Source: Streptacidiphilus fuscans | Lineage (GTDB): Bacteria > Actinomycetota > Actinomycetes > Streptomycetales > Streptomycetaceae | Assembly: GCF_015690355.1 (NCBI RefSeq) | Contig: NZ_JADPRT010000002.1 | Coordinates: 434,001 to 498,000 of the forward strand | DNA: 64,000 bases | Direction of reading: 5' to 3' | In this document: piece by piece, positions 1-8,254 of the stretch | Position numbering within the stretch: position 1 is the first letter of the stretch | Layout: every line of letters starts with the position of its first letter | Made by a program: the position numbers and the translations under genes | Notes under the pieces: model-generated | Told to the model about the DNA's origin: nothing | The model's database searches: none | The model's input: the letters and a program-made list of their open reading frames with translations, nothing else

Positions 1-35
1 GGAAGCTGCGAGGGATTGGGTGTCTGCCATGCGGG

Positions 36-797
36 TCATCCTGCACCACGGAGAGGGGTGCCAGTCAGCCGTTTTCGAAGAGGAGTGACGAGCTGGGCCG
101 GCGTCATGTCTCCGCCGCGTCGTCCACGGGTGAGCGGCAGGCAGGCGACACCGATCAGATAGGCGCAGAGATGGCCCAGATTGGTGAAGTTGGTGGAGAC
201 CCCGAGCAGAACGCCGTAGAACGCCGCGGAGATGCCGAGATACCACCAGCGCCAGGGTTTGGCCCACCACCACGCCAGCACGCCGACTCCCCCGGAGAGG
301 CCGTAGCTGACGCCGATGTCGATCACGAACCGCTCCCGGTGCGGGTACATGTGCGCGTTGATCATCAGCTGCACCGTGCCCTCGCTGATGAGCGTGGCGA
401 GGACGTGCGCGAGCACGACGACCGCCAGCCAGCGGGCGGTGCCGAGCCACCACTCGGCCGGGACCAGGAACAGGTTGAAGATCACGAACCAGAAGAAGAA
501 GCTCGGCGTCTCGGTCCAGAACGCGCTGCTGATCAGCACCTTGACCGGATGGTGGCTGAGTTCGACGAGGTTGGTGCTGTGGGTGGCCAGGAACCAGTGC
601 TTGAAGCGAGGCGACATCCGCGTCAGCGCAAGGGTGTTGATGCCCAGGACGAAGAGCCAGAGGTACGTGCCGGGCGCGGACCGGATCAGGAACCGGGCCA
701 GCGCCCAGAGCCTCGTGGCCGCTCTGGCGACGAGGTTGGACGGCGGCGGCTCGGAACCGGGCCGGACGGGGCGGGCGACTCGCGTCATGTGGGCCAT
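36..797 (-). CDS. Rhomboid-like integral membrane protein
   Basis: Polytopic membrane protein of 253 aa with about six hydrophobic segments; most of the middle of the protein is membrane-embedded. It resembles the actinobacterial rhomboid-like family, but I cannot identify a convincing GxSx serine motif with a partnered His, so protease activity should not be assumed. The reading frame is open up to 866; the ATG at 797 is chosen because the extra upstream residues are Cys-rich and unlike a membrane-protein N-terminus. An ATG at 788 is equally possible, and neither has a good Shine-Dalgarno. It is divergent from the AurF-like gene across about 165 bp. Confidence 0.6.
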   Translation of the reverse strand: MAHMTRVARPVRPGSEPPPSNLVARAATRLWALARFLIRSAPGTYLWLFVLGINTLALTRMSPRFKHWFLATHSTNLVELSHHPVKVLISSAFWTETPSFFFWFVIFNLFLVPAEWWLGTARWLAVVVLAHVLATLISEGTVQLMINAHMYPHRERFVIDIGVSYGLSGGVGVLAWWWAKPWRWWYLGISAAFYGVLLGVSTNFTNLGHLCAYLIGVACLPLTRGRRGGDMTPAQLVTPLRKRLTGTPLRGAG

Positions 798-926
798 TCT
801 GCACAAGAACCACTTCTTTCCCGCCGCACACTGCTCACCCTGTGGACAAACCCCGCCTGTGGACAACTCGCGCCACGAATCCGCCCAGGAAACTCGCCCC
901 GAAAGGGGAAGTCGGCGCCGAAGGGA

Positions 927-958
927 TTGACACTCTTGCTGACACGCAGTCTCATAAC
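927..958 (+). promoter_or_regulatory. Candidate promoter of the AurF-like gene
   Basis: A perfect -35 hexamer TTGACA (927-932) is followed by an AT-rich CATAAC (953-958). The 20-nt spacing is longer than ideal. Transcription would begin at or within a few bases of the ATG at 962, so the message would be leaderless or nearly so. This fits the lack of a Shine-Dalgarno before that ATG. Confidence 0.4.
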
Positions 959-961
959 AGC

Positions 962-1882
962 ATGGCGATGACGACGACCCCGGGCGCCCCCTCCCTGTTG
1001 CTCAGCGACCGCGAACTGGTCGCCGAACGGCTGCTGACGGCCTCGGCCAAGCACTCCTTCGACCCGGAGACCGAGCTCGACTGGGACGCCCCGCTCGTCC
1101 CCGGCCTCTGGTTCCTGCCCGAGCACCTCGTCTCCCTCTACGGGACGCCGATGTGGGAGCGGATGAGCGAGGAGCAGCGGATCGAGCTGTCCCGCCACGA
1201 GGCCGCCAGCCTCGCCTCGGCGGGCATCTGGTTCGAGGTCATCCTGATGCAGCTGCTCGCTCGGCACATCTACGACCTGGACCCGCGCACCGGCCACGTC
1301 CAGTACGCGCTCACCGAGGTCGCCGACGAGTGCCGGCACTCCAAGATGTTCGCGCGCATGGTCGCCAAGCTGGAGACCGGCTGGTACCAGCCCGGCGGGA
1401 TGTCCCGCTTCCTCGGCCGCATCCTCAAGACCACCGCGCCGACGCCCGCGGCCTTCACCGCGACACTGCTGGTCGAGGAGATCCTCGACCGGATGCAGCG
1501 GGTCACCTTCCCCGACGAGCGGATCCAGCCGCTGGTCCGCGGCATCACCCGGATCCACGTCGTCGAGGAGACCCGCCATGTCCGGTACGCGCGTGAGGAG
1601 TTGCGTCGCCAGATGGTGACCGCGCCGCTGTGGGAGCGCAGCTTCACCCGGCTCACCTCCGGCCAGGCCGCGGTCGTCGTGGCCCGCTCGCTGATCAGCC
1701 CCAAGGTCTACGCCGGTGCCGGTCTGGACGTGGACGAGTGCCTGCGCCAGGTCCGGGCGAGCGAGCACCGCAGGGAGACCATGCGGTGGTCGGCGGAGAA
1801 GCTGGTGGAGTTCCTGGAGGAGACGGGCGTCATCCACGGCCGCGCGGTGCGCGCCGAGTGGCGGCGGTCGGGCCTGCTCTGA
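962..1882 (+). CDS. AurF-like diiron oxygenase family protein
   Basis: 306-aa protein of the AurF/p-aminobenzoate N-oxygenase-like non-haem diiron family (PF11583 type). The ligand pattern can be read directly: E-x-x-H at E123/H126, a helix Glu at E172/E173 and H-x3-E-x2-H at H199/E203/H206, with E92 a plausible first ligand. These match AurF ligands E136/H139, E196 and H223/E227/H230. An active dimetal site is therefore likely; AurF itself oxidises an arylamine to a nitro compound, but the substrate here is unknown. No biosynthetic genes adjoin it. The TetR regulator 134 bp downstream on the same strand is the likely controller. The ATG at 962 is used because the longer open frame runs through the promoter-like region. 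Confidence 0.8.
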   Translation: MAMTTTPGAPSLLLSDRELVAERLLTASAKHSFDPETELDWDAPLVPGLWFLPEHLVSLYGTPMWERMSEEQRIELSRHEAASLASAGIWFEVILMQLLARHIYDLDPRTGHVQYALTEVADECRHSKMFARMVAKLETGWYQPGGMSRFLGRILKTTAPTPAAFTATLLVEEILDRMQRVTFPDERIQPLVRGITRIHVVEETRHVRYAREELRRQMVTAPLWERSFTRLTSGQAAVVVARSLISPKVYAGAGLDVDECLRQVRASEHRRETMRWSAEKLVEFLEETGVIHGRAVRAEWRRSGLL

Positions 1883-2016
1883 GGCCGTCCGGCCGGGGGC
1901 TGTGCGCCGGGCTGTGCCGCCTCGGGTCGCGTCTCGGGCAGGGGCTCAGGCCAGACCTCGGGTCGGGTCTCGGGCACGCCGCGTCGCCGAACAGAACGGC
2001 AGCGTAAGGTGATCAG

Positions 2017-2793
2017 GTGACCCGAGCGCCTGCCACGCCCGACGCGGCTTCCGCGACACCGACCACGGCCACGGCCACGACCCGAGCGCGCCGCGGTCCG
2101 TACCGGCGCCTGCCCGTGGAGCAGCGTCGCGAGCAGTTGATCGCGGTCGCGCTGGAGCTGTTCAGCCGGCACACGCCGGAGGAGGTCTCCCTCGACGACG
2201 TCGCCGCGGCGGCGGAGGCGTCCCGCCCGCTGGTCTACCGCTACTTCCCGGGCGGCAAGCAGCAGTTGTACGAGGCCGCACTGGGCAGCGCGGCCAGCGA
2301 GCTCGCCGCCCGCTTCGTCTCCCCCGCGGAGGGAACCCCGACCGAGCGGCTCGCCTACGCACTGGACCGCTACCTCGCGTTCGTCCGCGAGCACGCGGCG
2401 GGCTACGGCGCGCTGCTGCGCGGCGGCTCGGCGGTGGAGACGCAGCGCACGGACGCGATCGTGGACGAGGTCCGGCGGTCGGCGTTCACCAACATCGTCG
2501 AACACCTCGGGGTCAGCGACCCCGGCCCCCGACTCGCCCTGCTGATCCGCTCCTGGGTCGCGGTCGTCGAGGCGACGGCACTGACCTGGCTCGACGAGGG
2601 CGGCGTCGGCAGCGCAGAGTCGCTGCGCGACTGGCTGGTGGACGAGTTCGTGGCGATGTTCGCGGTGACGGCCCTCCACGACCGCCAGAGCGCGACGGTC
2701 CTGCGCGGGCTGCTCGCCCACTACCAGGGCGAAGGCCCTGGAGCGAAGCTCATCGAGGGGCTGACGGAGTTGCTACTGCCCGCAGAGGAGTAG
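2017..2793 (+). CDS. TetR/AcrR family transcriptional regulator
   Basis: 258-aa regulator starting at GTG. After a Thr/Ala-rich N-terminus, residues about 28-85 form the TetR helix-turn-helix; the recognition region reads VSLDDVAAAAEASRPLVYRY. A helical ligand-binding domain follows. It lies directly after the AurF-like gene, so autoregulation and control of that gene is the simplest model. No clear palindromic operator was found in the 134-bp gap, which instead holds imperfect repeats of CTCGGGTCGGG/GTCTCGGGCA. Ligand unknown. Confidence 0.88.
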   Translation: MTRAPATPDAASATPTTATATTRARRGPYRRLPVEQRREQLIAVALELFSRHTPEEVSLDDVAAAAEASRPLVYRYFPGGKQQLYEAALGSAASELAARFVSPAEGTPTERLAYALDRYLAFVREHAAGYGALLRGGSAVETQRTDAIVDEVRRSAFTNIVEHLGVSDPGPRLALLIRSWVAVVEATALTWLDEGGVGSAESLRDWLVDEFVAMFAVTALHDRQSATVLRGLLAHYQGEGPGAKLIEGLTELLLPAEE

Positions 2794-2805
2794 CCCAAAG
2801 GCAAC

Positions 2806-2921
2806 GTTGCACCATGCCAGGGGCGCGGGGAACTGCGCGAGCAACCACCCTGTCGGGATGGCCCTGCTCGTTCAGCGACTCACCACACAGGGTGGCTTGT
2901 CGCGCAGTTCCCCGCACCCCT
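2806..2921. repeat. Long hairpin repeat, copy A
   Basis: Left arm 2819-2853 and right arm 2887-2921 form an inverted repeat of about 35 nt with roughly four mismatches; the core is GGGGAACTGCGCGA and its complement. The loop contains GATGGCCCTG. A GTTGCAC flank (2806-2812) precedes it. It lies between the convergent tetR-like and FAH-family genes and could terminate both. Copies B, C and D share arms and loop. Confidence 0.85.
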
Positions 2922-2927
2922 TAAGGC

Positions 2928-3782
2928 TCAGGCCTTGCCGAGGACCTGGCGCTGGCTGCCGAGGCCGTCGATCTGAAGCTCGACGACGTCGCCCACGCTG
3001 AGCCACGGCTGGTTCGGGAGGCCCATGGCCACGCCCGCCGGGGTGCCGGTGTTGACCACGTCGCCGGGGTGGAGGGTCATGAACTGGCTGAGGTACCAGA
3101 TGACATGCCGGACGTTGAAGATCATGTTCGCGGTCGAGCCGTTCTGGCGGACCTCGCCGTTGACCGAAAGGCGGAGCCCCAGCGCCTGGGGGTCGGGGAC
3201 CTCGTCGGCCGTGACCAGCCACGGGCCCATGGGGTTGAAGGTGTCGCAGGACTTGCCCTTGTCCCAGGTGCCGCCGCGCTCCAACTGCCAGGCGCGCTCG
3301 GTGACGTCGTTGGTGATGGTGTAGCCCGCGATCGCCGCGTCCGCGTCCTCCGGGGAGGCGAGGTAGCGGGCGGTCGCGCCGATCACGACGGCCAACTCGA
3401 TCTCGTAGTCGGTCTTCTCGCTGCCGCGCGGGACCAGGACCTCGTCGTCGGGGCCGACGACGCAGTCGCTGGACTTGAGGAAGACCACCGGCTCGGCCGG
3501 GATCGGCTGACCCGCCTCCTCCGCGTGGTCGCGGTAGTTGAGGCCGATGCAGACCACCTTTCCGGGGCGCGCCACCGGCGCGCCCACCCGACCTTCGATC
3601 GCCGGGAACTCACCCGCGTCCGCGCGTGCGGCGATCTCCGCACGGCGCTCGGGCGTGAGCGCCGCGAGGAACGCGGCGTCGATGTCCGGCGTGAGCGCGG
3701 ACAGGTCGAAGGCGCTCTCCGCGTCCGCGGCGAGCAGTGCGGGGCGCTCAGCGCCCGTCGGTCCTATGCGCAGGAAACGCAC
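2928..3782 (-). CDS. Fumarylacetoacetate hydrolase (FAH) family protein
   Basis: 284 aa with the C-terminal FAH fold from about residue 75 (VVCIGLNYRDHAEEAG). Mg2+/Ca2+ ligands are visible: E127 and E129 in YEIELAVV and D159 in TITNDVTERAWQ; K175/K177 lie in DKGKSCDTF. Family members hydrolyse fumarylpyruvate or acylpyruvates, or decarboxylate oxaloacetate or 2-hydroxyhepta-2,4-dienedioate, so the substrate cannot be assigned. Length is normal. The gene reads towards repeat copy A and is divergent from the molybdopterin oxidoreductase. Confidence 0.85.
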   Translation of the reverse strand: MRFLRIGPTGAERPALLAADAESAFDLSALTPDIDAAFLAALTPERRAEIAARADAGEFPAIEGRVGAPVARPGKVVCIGLNYRDHAEEAGQPIPAEPVVFLKSSDCVVGPDDEVLVPRGSEKTDYEIELAVVIGATARYLASPEDADAAIAGYTITNDVTERAWQLERGGTWDKGKSCDTFNPMGPWLVTADEVPDPQALGLRLSVNGEVRQNGSTANMIFNVRHVIWYLSQFMTLHPGDVVNTGTPAGVAMGLPNQPWLSVGDVVELQIDGLGSQRQVLGKA

Positions 3783-4087
3783 CTGCGATCACCCACTTTG
3801 CGATCGGGACGGTCCGGTCGCCCACCGTCGCTCGGAGTTGCACGTGAAGTTGAACGTGAAAGAACCCCACTTCTATCAAACTGTAGGATCACCCGACCAT
3901 GGGCCGACCGCCATACGGACGGGTAACAACGGCTCCGACCTGCACAAATCCAAAAACCGCCGCCCACTCTGAATAGAACGATTCACTCGAACGGCGCGAG
4001 ATGGAAGGATGTCCCCGGCTCAGGACGAGCACCAGGACGAGAACCGAGGACCGTGCAGGGCGGCCCACAGGGCGAAAGGTGGAGCGC
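3783..4087. promoter_or_regulatory. Divergent intergenic region, FAH family / YdeP-like
   Basis: 305 bp without a gene. It is less GC-rich than its surroundings and must contain both promoters. ACGTGAA is repeated at 3842-3848 and 3853-3859, 11 nt apart, the periodicity of a PHO box read on the minus strand, but match quality is weak. TAGGAT at about 3892 is a possible -10 towards the right. No RNA gene seen. Confidence 0.3.
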
Positions 4088-6406
4088 ATGGCGCGCAAGG
4101 CTCCCGTGACCGATCCGGCGCAGGACGCGCCCGCGACCGGCGAACCCCAGCACGCCGCCGCAGGCGTTCCCGCCCTTCGGCACACCACGCAGATCGCCGC
4201 CGCGCAGATGGGCCTGCCCCGCGCGGTGAAGACGCTGCTCAAGCTGAACCAGCCGAACGGCTTCGACTGCCCCGGCTGCGCCTGGCCGGAGCCGGACCAC
4301 ACCCACACCGCCGAGTTCTGCGAGAACGGCGCCAAGGCCGTGGCCGAGGAGGCGACGCTGCGTCGCGTCGGCCCCGAGTTCTTCGCCGAGCACTCGGTGG
4401 CGGACCTGGCCGAGCGCAGCGGCTACTGGCTGGGCCAGCAGGGCCGGCTCACCACGCCGATGCTGCTGGAGGATGGCGCCACCCACTACACGCCCCTCTC
4501 CTGGGACGACGCACTGCAGTTGGTCGCGGACGAGCTCAAGGAGCTGGACGACCCGAACCAGGCCGCCTTCTACACCTCGGGTCGGACGTCCAACGAGGCG
4601 GCCTTCGCCTACCAGCTCTTCGCTCGCCAGCTCGGCACCAACAACCTGCCGGACTGCTCGAACATGTGCCACGAATCCTCCGGCTCCGCGCTGGTGGAGA
4701 CGCTGGGCGTCGGCAAGGGCAGCGTCCACCTCAGAGACCTCTACCAGGCCGACCTGATCATCGTGGCCGGTCAGAACCCGGGCACAAACCACCCGCGGAT
4801 GCTCTCCGCGCTGGAGCGGGCCAAGCGTGCGGGCGCGACGGTCGTCAGCGTCAACCCGCTGCCGGAGGCCGGGCTGGAGCGGTTCAAGAACCCGCAGACA
4901 CCGCGCGGCCTGGTCGGCGGCGGGACCAAGCTGACCGACCTCTTCCTGCAGATCCGCCTCGGCGGCGACCTGGCGCTGTTCCGCGCACTCAACCTGCTGC
5001 TGCTGGAGGCCGAGGACAAGAACCCCGGCACGGTTCTCGACCGCGACTTCATCGAGCAGCACTGCGGCGGCTTCGAGGAGTTCGCCGCCGAGGCGCGGCG
5101 GACCGACTGGGACGACGTCCACGCGGCCACAGGCCTGCCGGACAGTCAGATCCTGGAACTCTCCGAGCTGGTGCTGAAGTCGGAGAAGATCATCGTCTGC
5201 TGGGCCATGGGCCTGACGCAGCACCAGCACTCGGTGCCGACCATCCGGGAGGTCGTCAACTTCCTGCTGCTGCGCGGAAACGTGGGCAAGCCCGGGGCCG
5301 GTGTCTGCCCCGTCCGCGGGCACAGCAACGTGCAGGGCGACCGGACCATGGGCATCTTCGAGCGGCCCAGTGACGCCTTCCTGGACGCGCTCGGCAAGGA
5401 GTTCCACTTCGACCCGCCGCGCGCGCACGGGCTGGACGTGGTCGACACCATCCGCGGCATGCGGGACGGCAAGGTGAAGGTCTTCTTCGCCATGGGCGGC
5501 AACTTCGTCGCGGCCTCCCCCGACACCGAGGTCACCGAGCAGGCGATGCGCGGCTGCCGCCTGACCGTGCACGTGTCGACCAAGCTGAACCGCTCGCACG
5601 TGGTCACCGGGACGCGGGCGCTGATCCTGCCCACCCTCGGCCGGACCGACCAGGACCGGCAGGCCGCAGGGCTCCAAGAGGTCACCGTCGAGGACTCGAT
5701 GGGCATGGTCCACGCCTCGCGCGGCTCGCTCCGTCCGCCCGCGCCGGACCTGCTCTCCGAGGTCGCCATCGTCTGCAAGCTGGCCCGGCGCACCCTCGGC
5801 CCCAAGAACACCGTGCCGTGGGAGGACTTCAACGCCTCCTACGGCAACATCCGCGACCGGATCGCCCGGGTGATCCCCGGCTTCGAGAACTACAACACGA
5901 AGATCCAGACGCCCGGCGGCTTCGCCCTCCCGCACGGCCCGCGCGACACCCGCGCGTTCCCGACGACGACGGGCAAGGCCAACTTCACCGTCAACACGAT
6001 GACCGCGCCGGTCGTCCCCGAGGGCCGCCTGCTGCTGCAGACGCTGCGCTCGCACGACCAGTACAACACCACCATCTACGGCCTGGACGACCGCTACCGC
6101 GGCATCACCGGCGGCCGCCGGATCGTGCTGCTCAACCCCGAGGACGCTGCCGCACACGGCCTGACGGAGGGTCAGTACGTGGACCTGGTCAGCGAGTGGA
6201 AGGACGGCGTCGAGCGGCGCGCGCCGCACTTCCGGGTCGCGCACTACCCGACGACGCGCGGCTGCGCGGCCGCCTACTACCCGGAGACCAACGTGCTGGT
6301 CCCGCTGGACAGCACGGCCGACACCAGCAACACGCCGACCTCGAAGTCCGTCGTGATCCGCCTGGAGCCGGACACGCAGCCGGACTCCCGGCCCGACGCG
6401 GGCTGA
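4088..6406 (+). CDS. YdeP/FdhF-family molybdopterin oxidoreductase alpha subunit
   Basis: 772 aa. The N-terminal cluster region has C61-x2-C64-x13-C78 in CPGCAWPEPDHTHTAEFC followed by ENGAK, the signature of the YdeP (formate dehydrogenase-like alpha) family. Molybdopterin oxidoreductase and MPT dinucleotide-binding domains follow, with C194 in SNMCHESSG at the usual Mo-ligand position; the C-terminal aspartate-decarboxylase-like barrel ends the protein. No twin-arginine signal, so cytoplasmic. E. coli YdeP is linked to acid resistance; the reaction is unknown. The ATG at 4088 follows GAAAGGTGGAG and replaces an upstream in-frame ATG at 4001 that would add an Arg/Thr-rich tail. No beta or gamma subunit genes are adjacent. 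Confidence 0.85.
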   Translation: MARKAPVTDPAQDAPATGEPQHAAAGVPALRHTTQIAAAQMGLPRAVKTLLKLNQPNGFDCPGCAWPEPDHTHTAEFCENGAKAVAEEATLRRVGPEFFAEHSVADLAERSGYWLGQQGRLTTPMLLEDGATHYTPLSWDDALQLVADELKELDDPNQAAFYTSGRTSNEAAFAYQLFARQLGTNNLPDCSNMCHESSGSALVETLGVGKGSVHLRDLYQADLIIVAGQNPGTNHPRMLSALERAKRAGATVVSVNPLPEAGLERFKNPQTPRGLVGGGTKLTDLFLQIRLGGDLALFRALNLLLLEAEDKNPGTVLDRDFIEQHCGGFEEFAAEARRTDWDDVHAATGLPDSQILELSELVLKSEKIIVCWAMGLTQHQHSVPTIREVVNFLLLRGNVGKPGAGVCPVRGHSNVQGDRTMGIFERPSDAFLDALGKEFHFDPPRAHGLDVVDTIRGMRDGKVKVFFAMGGNFVAASPDTEVTEQAMRGCRLTVHVSTKLNRSHVVTGTRALILPTLGRTDQDRQAAGLQEVTVEDSMGMVHASRGSLRPPAPDLLSEVAIVCKLARRTLGPKNTVPWEDFNASYGNIRDRIARVIPGFENYNTKIQTPGGFALPHGPRDTRAFPTTTGKANFTVNTMTAPVVPEGRLLLQTLRSHDQYNTTIYGLDDRYRGITGGRRIVLLNPEDAAAHGLTEGQYVDLVSEWKDGVERRAPHFRVAHYPTTRGCAAAYYPETNVLVPLDSTADTSNTPTSKSVVIRLEPDTQPDSRPDAG

Positions 6407-6418
6407 GGCCCACGCGCC

Positions 6419-7858
6419 TCAGAGCGTCGCGGACGCCGAGCCCGTCGCCGACGGTGACGGGCTCGTCGACGGGCTCCCGCTCGTCGAAGGCGAGGGCGAG
6501 GTGGACGGCGAGCCCGAGGGCGAACCCGACGGCCAGCCGGAGGGCATGCCCGTCGGCAGACCCGTGGGCGACCCCGACGGGCTGGGCTTCGGCGTGGGCC
6601 GGGGGGTCGGCTTGGGCGTGGGCTTCGGCGTCGGGGTGCCCGCGGGCAGGGTCGGACCGATCGGCACCGGGCCGTTCGATCCGGGCGGCGCGTACGGCAG
6701 GGTGTAGGTGCCGCCGATCGACGGGTTCTGCGGGTCGGGCCGGACCGCGCCGAGGATCGGGTCCACGGCCATCGGCTCGATGTCGACGAACGCACCCGGA
6801 TGCGGCGCCTCGACGACCATGCCGCCGCCGATGTACATCGCGACGTGGCTGGCGTCCTGGAAGTAGACGATCAGGTCGCCGGGGCGCAGCTCGTCCAGCG
6901 GCACGTGGGTGAGGTCGGCCCACTGCATCTCGCTGGTGCGCGGTATGGCCGTGCCCGCGTGCAGCCAGGACTGGGAGGTCAGACCGGAGCAGTCGTAGAC
7001 CTCCGGCCCGTCACCGCCCCAGACGTAGGGCTTGCCGAGCTGCCCGAAGGCGTAGGCGATCGCCTGTGCGCCCTCGGCCGACGGCTTGGTGCCCTGGTTG
7101 CCGAGGACGCCGGAGGCCAGCAGCGCCAGCTGGGCCGCGTCGGCCTCCTTCTGCTCCAGCAGCGAGAGCTCCTGGCGCTGGGCGCCGGTCAGACCGGAGA
7201 CCAGCTGCTCGACGCCGGTCAGCTGCTTGGTGATGCCGTCCTTCTGCTTGCCCTGCTGGGCGAGGAGTTGGGCCACGTGCTGCCGGGCCGCATCGGCCGC
7301 CGTCTGCGCCTTGGCCAGGACCTGCTCGTCGGTGTGGAGCTTCTTGAGCAGCGACGCCTGCGACTGGGAGGCGGCGTCCAGCAGCTCCTTGCCGTGGAGG
7401 GCCGTCTGCGGGTCGTCGGCGAAGATCAGCTGCGCCAGCTGCGAGAAGCCGCCTGCGGCGTACTGCTGCTGGGCCATCTCACCGGCGATCACCGTGCCCG
7501 CGTCGACCTGGGCCTGGGCGTTCGCCAGCTGGGCGTTCAGCTTCTGCTCGCCGGCCTGGGCCTGCTGCAACTGTGCGCCGAGCGAGTCGTACTCCTGGGT
7601 GGCCTGCTCCATCTGCTGGTAGAGCGTGCGCAGGTGGGTCAGGATCGGCAGCAGCGCCTGCTCGGCCTGGGTCAGCGTGACCGTCCCTGCGGGCAGGACC
7701 GTCGACGTGCCTCCGACCGCACCAGGGTTGGGCGCCACGGCGGCACTCGCGGTGCCCGCCGCCGGAATGACGGCCAGCGAGGCGGCGGCGAGCATCAGCC
7801 CGCAACGGAGCACCCCGCGCAGCCACGGACGACGTTCCAAGCCCCCGATACCCAGCAC
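6419..7858 (-). CDS. Secreted NlpC/P60 endopeptidase with coiled coil and Pro-rich tail
   Basis: 479 aa, GTG start behind GAAGGGGCGGG. Signal peptide to about residue 40 (ends TASAA). Residues about 60-240 are Gln/Ala-rich coiled coil, as in RipA/PcsB-type hydrolases where this segment restrains the active site. NlpC/P60 domain about 262-375 with catalytic C290 (YDCSGLT), H338 (DASHVAMY) and H353 as third residue. The tail from about 405 alternates TPKPTP units with a PSGSPTG-type repeat, likely wall-spanning. Predicted to cleave peptidoglycan stem peptides at the surface. Convergent with the YdeP-like gene (12-bp gap). Confidence 0.88.
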   Translation of the reverse strand: MLGIGGLERRPWLRGVLRCGLMLAAASLAVIPAAGTASAAVAPNPGAVGGTSTVLPAGTVTLTQAEQALLPILTHLRTLYQQMEQATQEYDSLGAQLQQAQAGEQKLNAQLANAQAQVDAGTVIAGEMAQQQYAAGGFSQLAQLIFADDPQTALHGKELLDAASQSQASLLKKLHTDEQVLAKAQTAADAARQHVAQLLAQQGKQKDGITKQLTGVEQLVSGLTGAQRQELSLLEQKEADAAQLALLASGVLGNQGTKPSAEGAQAIAYAFGQLGKPYVWGGDGPEVYDCSGLTSQSWLHAGTAIPRTSEMQWADLTHVPLDELRPGDLIVYFQDASHVAMYIGGGMVVEAPHPGAFVDIEPMAVDPILGAVRPDPQNPSIGGTYTLPYAPPGSNGPVPIGPTLPAGTPTPKPTPKPTPRPTPKPSPSGSPTGLPTGMPSGWPSGSPSGSPSTSPSPSTSGSPSTSPSPSATGSASATL

Positions 7859-7969
7859 CAGCCCGCCCCTTCGTCAGCCGCGCACCGCGGCTCCGCCCCC
7901 ACGACCCACCGATCACCCGCCCCCTACGGACAACCTCGGCGATCCTCCCATGTCCCACCGACAGGCGGC

Positions 7970-7997
7970 AGGGGCCTCGGCTATTTCTGAGGCCCCT
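7970..7997. terminator. 9-bp perfect inverted repeat upstream of nlpC-like gene
   Basis: AGGGGCCTC (7970-7978) and GAGGCCCCT (7989-7997) around a 10-nt loop, about 112 nt upstream of the nlpC-like start. It would form a strong hairpin in the leader of that gene, so a leader attenuator is possible. No T-run on either side. Confidence 0.45.
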
Positions 7998-8185
7998 CAC
8001 ACCTCGTCTTGTCACGTGATGATGACCACACGGTGAATGTGACCCATCCCTCATACGGCGGTGCACGAAATCGTCTCGGAACGATCGAATGCCTGGCAGC
8101 GCTGAGGCGCGGTCCACAGACGAAGATCAACAACGGGTGGTTTTGTCATGCTTCAGCAGGTGCAGCAACTCTGGATAGTCCGTCA

Positions 8186-8207
8186 GTTCACCTTCCGTTC
8201 ATCAAGG
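8186..8207 (+). promoter_or_regulatory. PHO box (PhoP-binding direct repeat) upstream of pit
   Basis: Two contiguous 11-nt direct repeat units, GTTCACCTTCC (8186-8196) and GTTCATCAAGG (8197-8207), match the streptomycete PhoP operator unit (GTTCACC-type, 11-nt period). They end 47 bp before the transporter ATG. Phosphate transporter genes of the pitH2 type are known PhoP targets in S. coelicolor. PhoP-dependent control of this transporter is therefore well supported, though unproven here. Confidence 0.8.
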
Positions 8208-8254
8208 CTCCCTACGGTCACGCTCGACCACCCCGCTGAGACGATTGTTTGGGC

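Larger units (their letters stand above)
7859..8254. other. Divergent intergenic region nlpC-like / pit
   Basis: 396 bp without a supported gene. It contains the inverted repeat at 7970-7997 on the nlpC side and the PHO box at 8186-8207 on the pit side. I looked for the c-di-AMP (ydaO-type) riboswitch that precedes several streptomycete wall-hydrolase genes and did not recognise its conserved core. Confidence 0.5.

Noticed and set aside
3983..6244. Long open frame antisense to the YdeP-like gene
   Set aside because: Shadow of a gene with clear Cys and molybdopterin motifs.
7859..8010. c-di-AMP (ydaO-type) riboswitch upstream of the NlpC/P60 gene
   Set aside because: Expected for some streptomycete wall hydrolases, but the conserved core elements could not be recognised.
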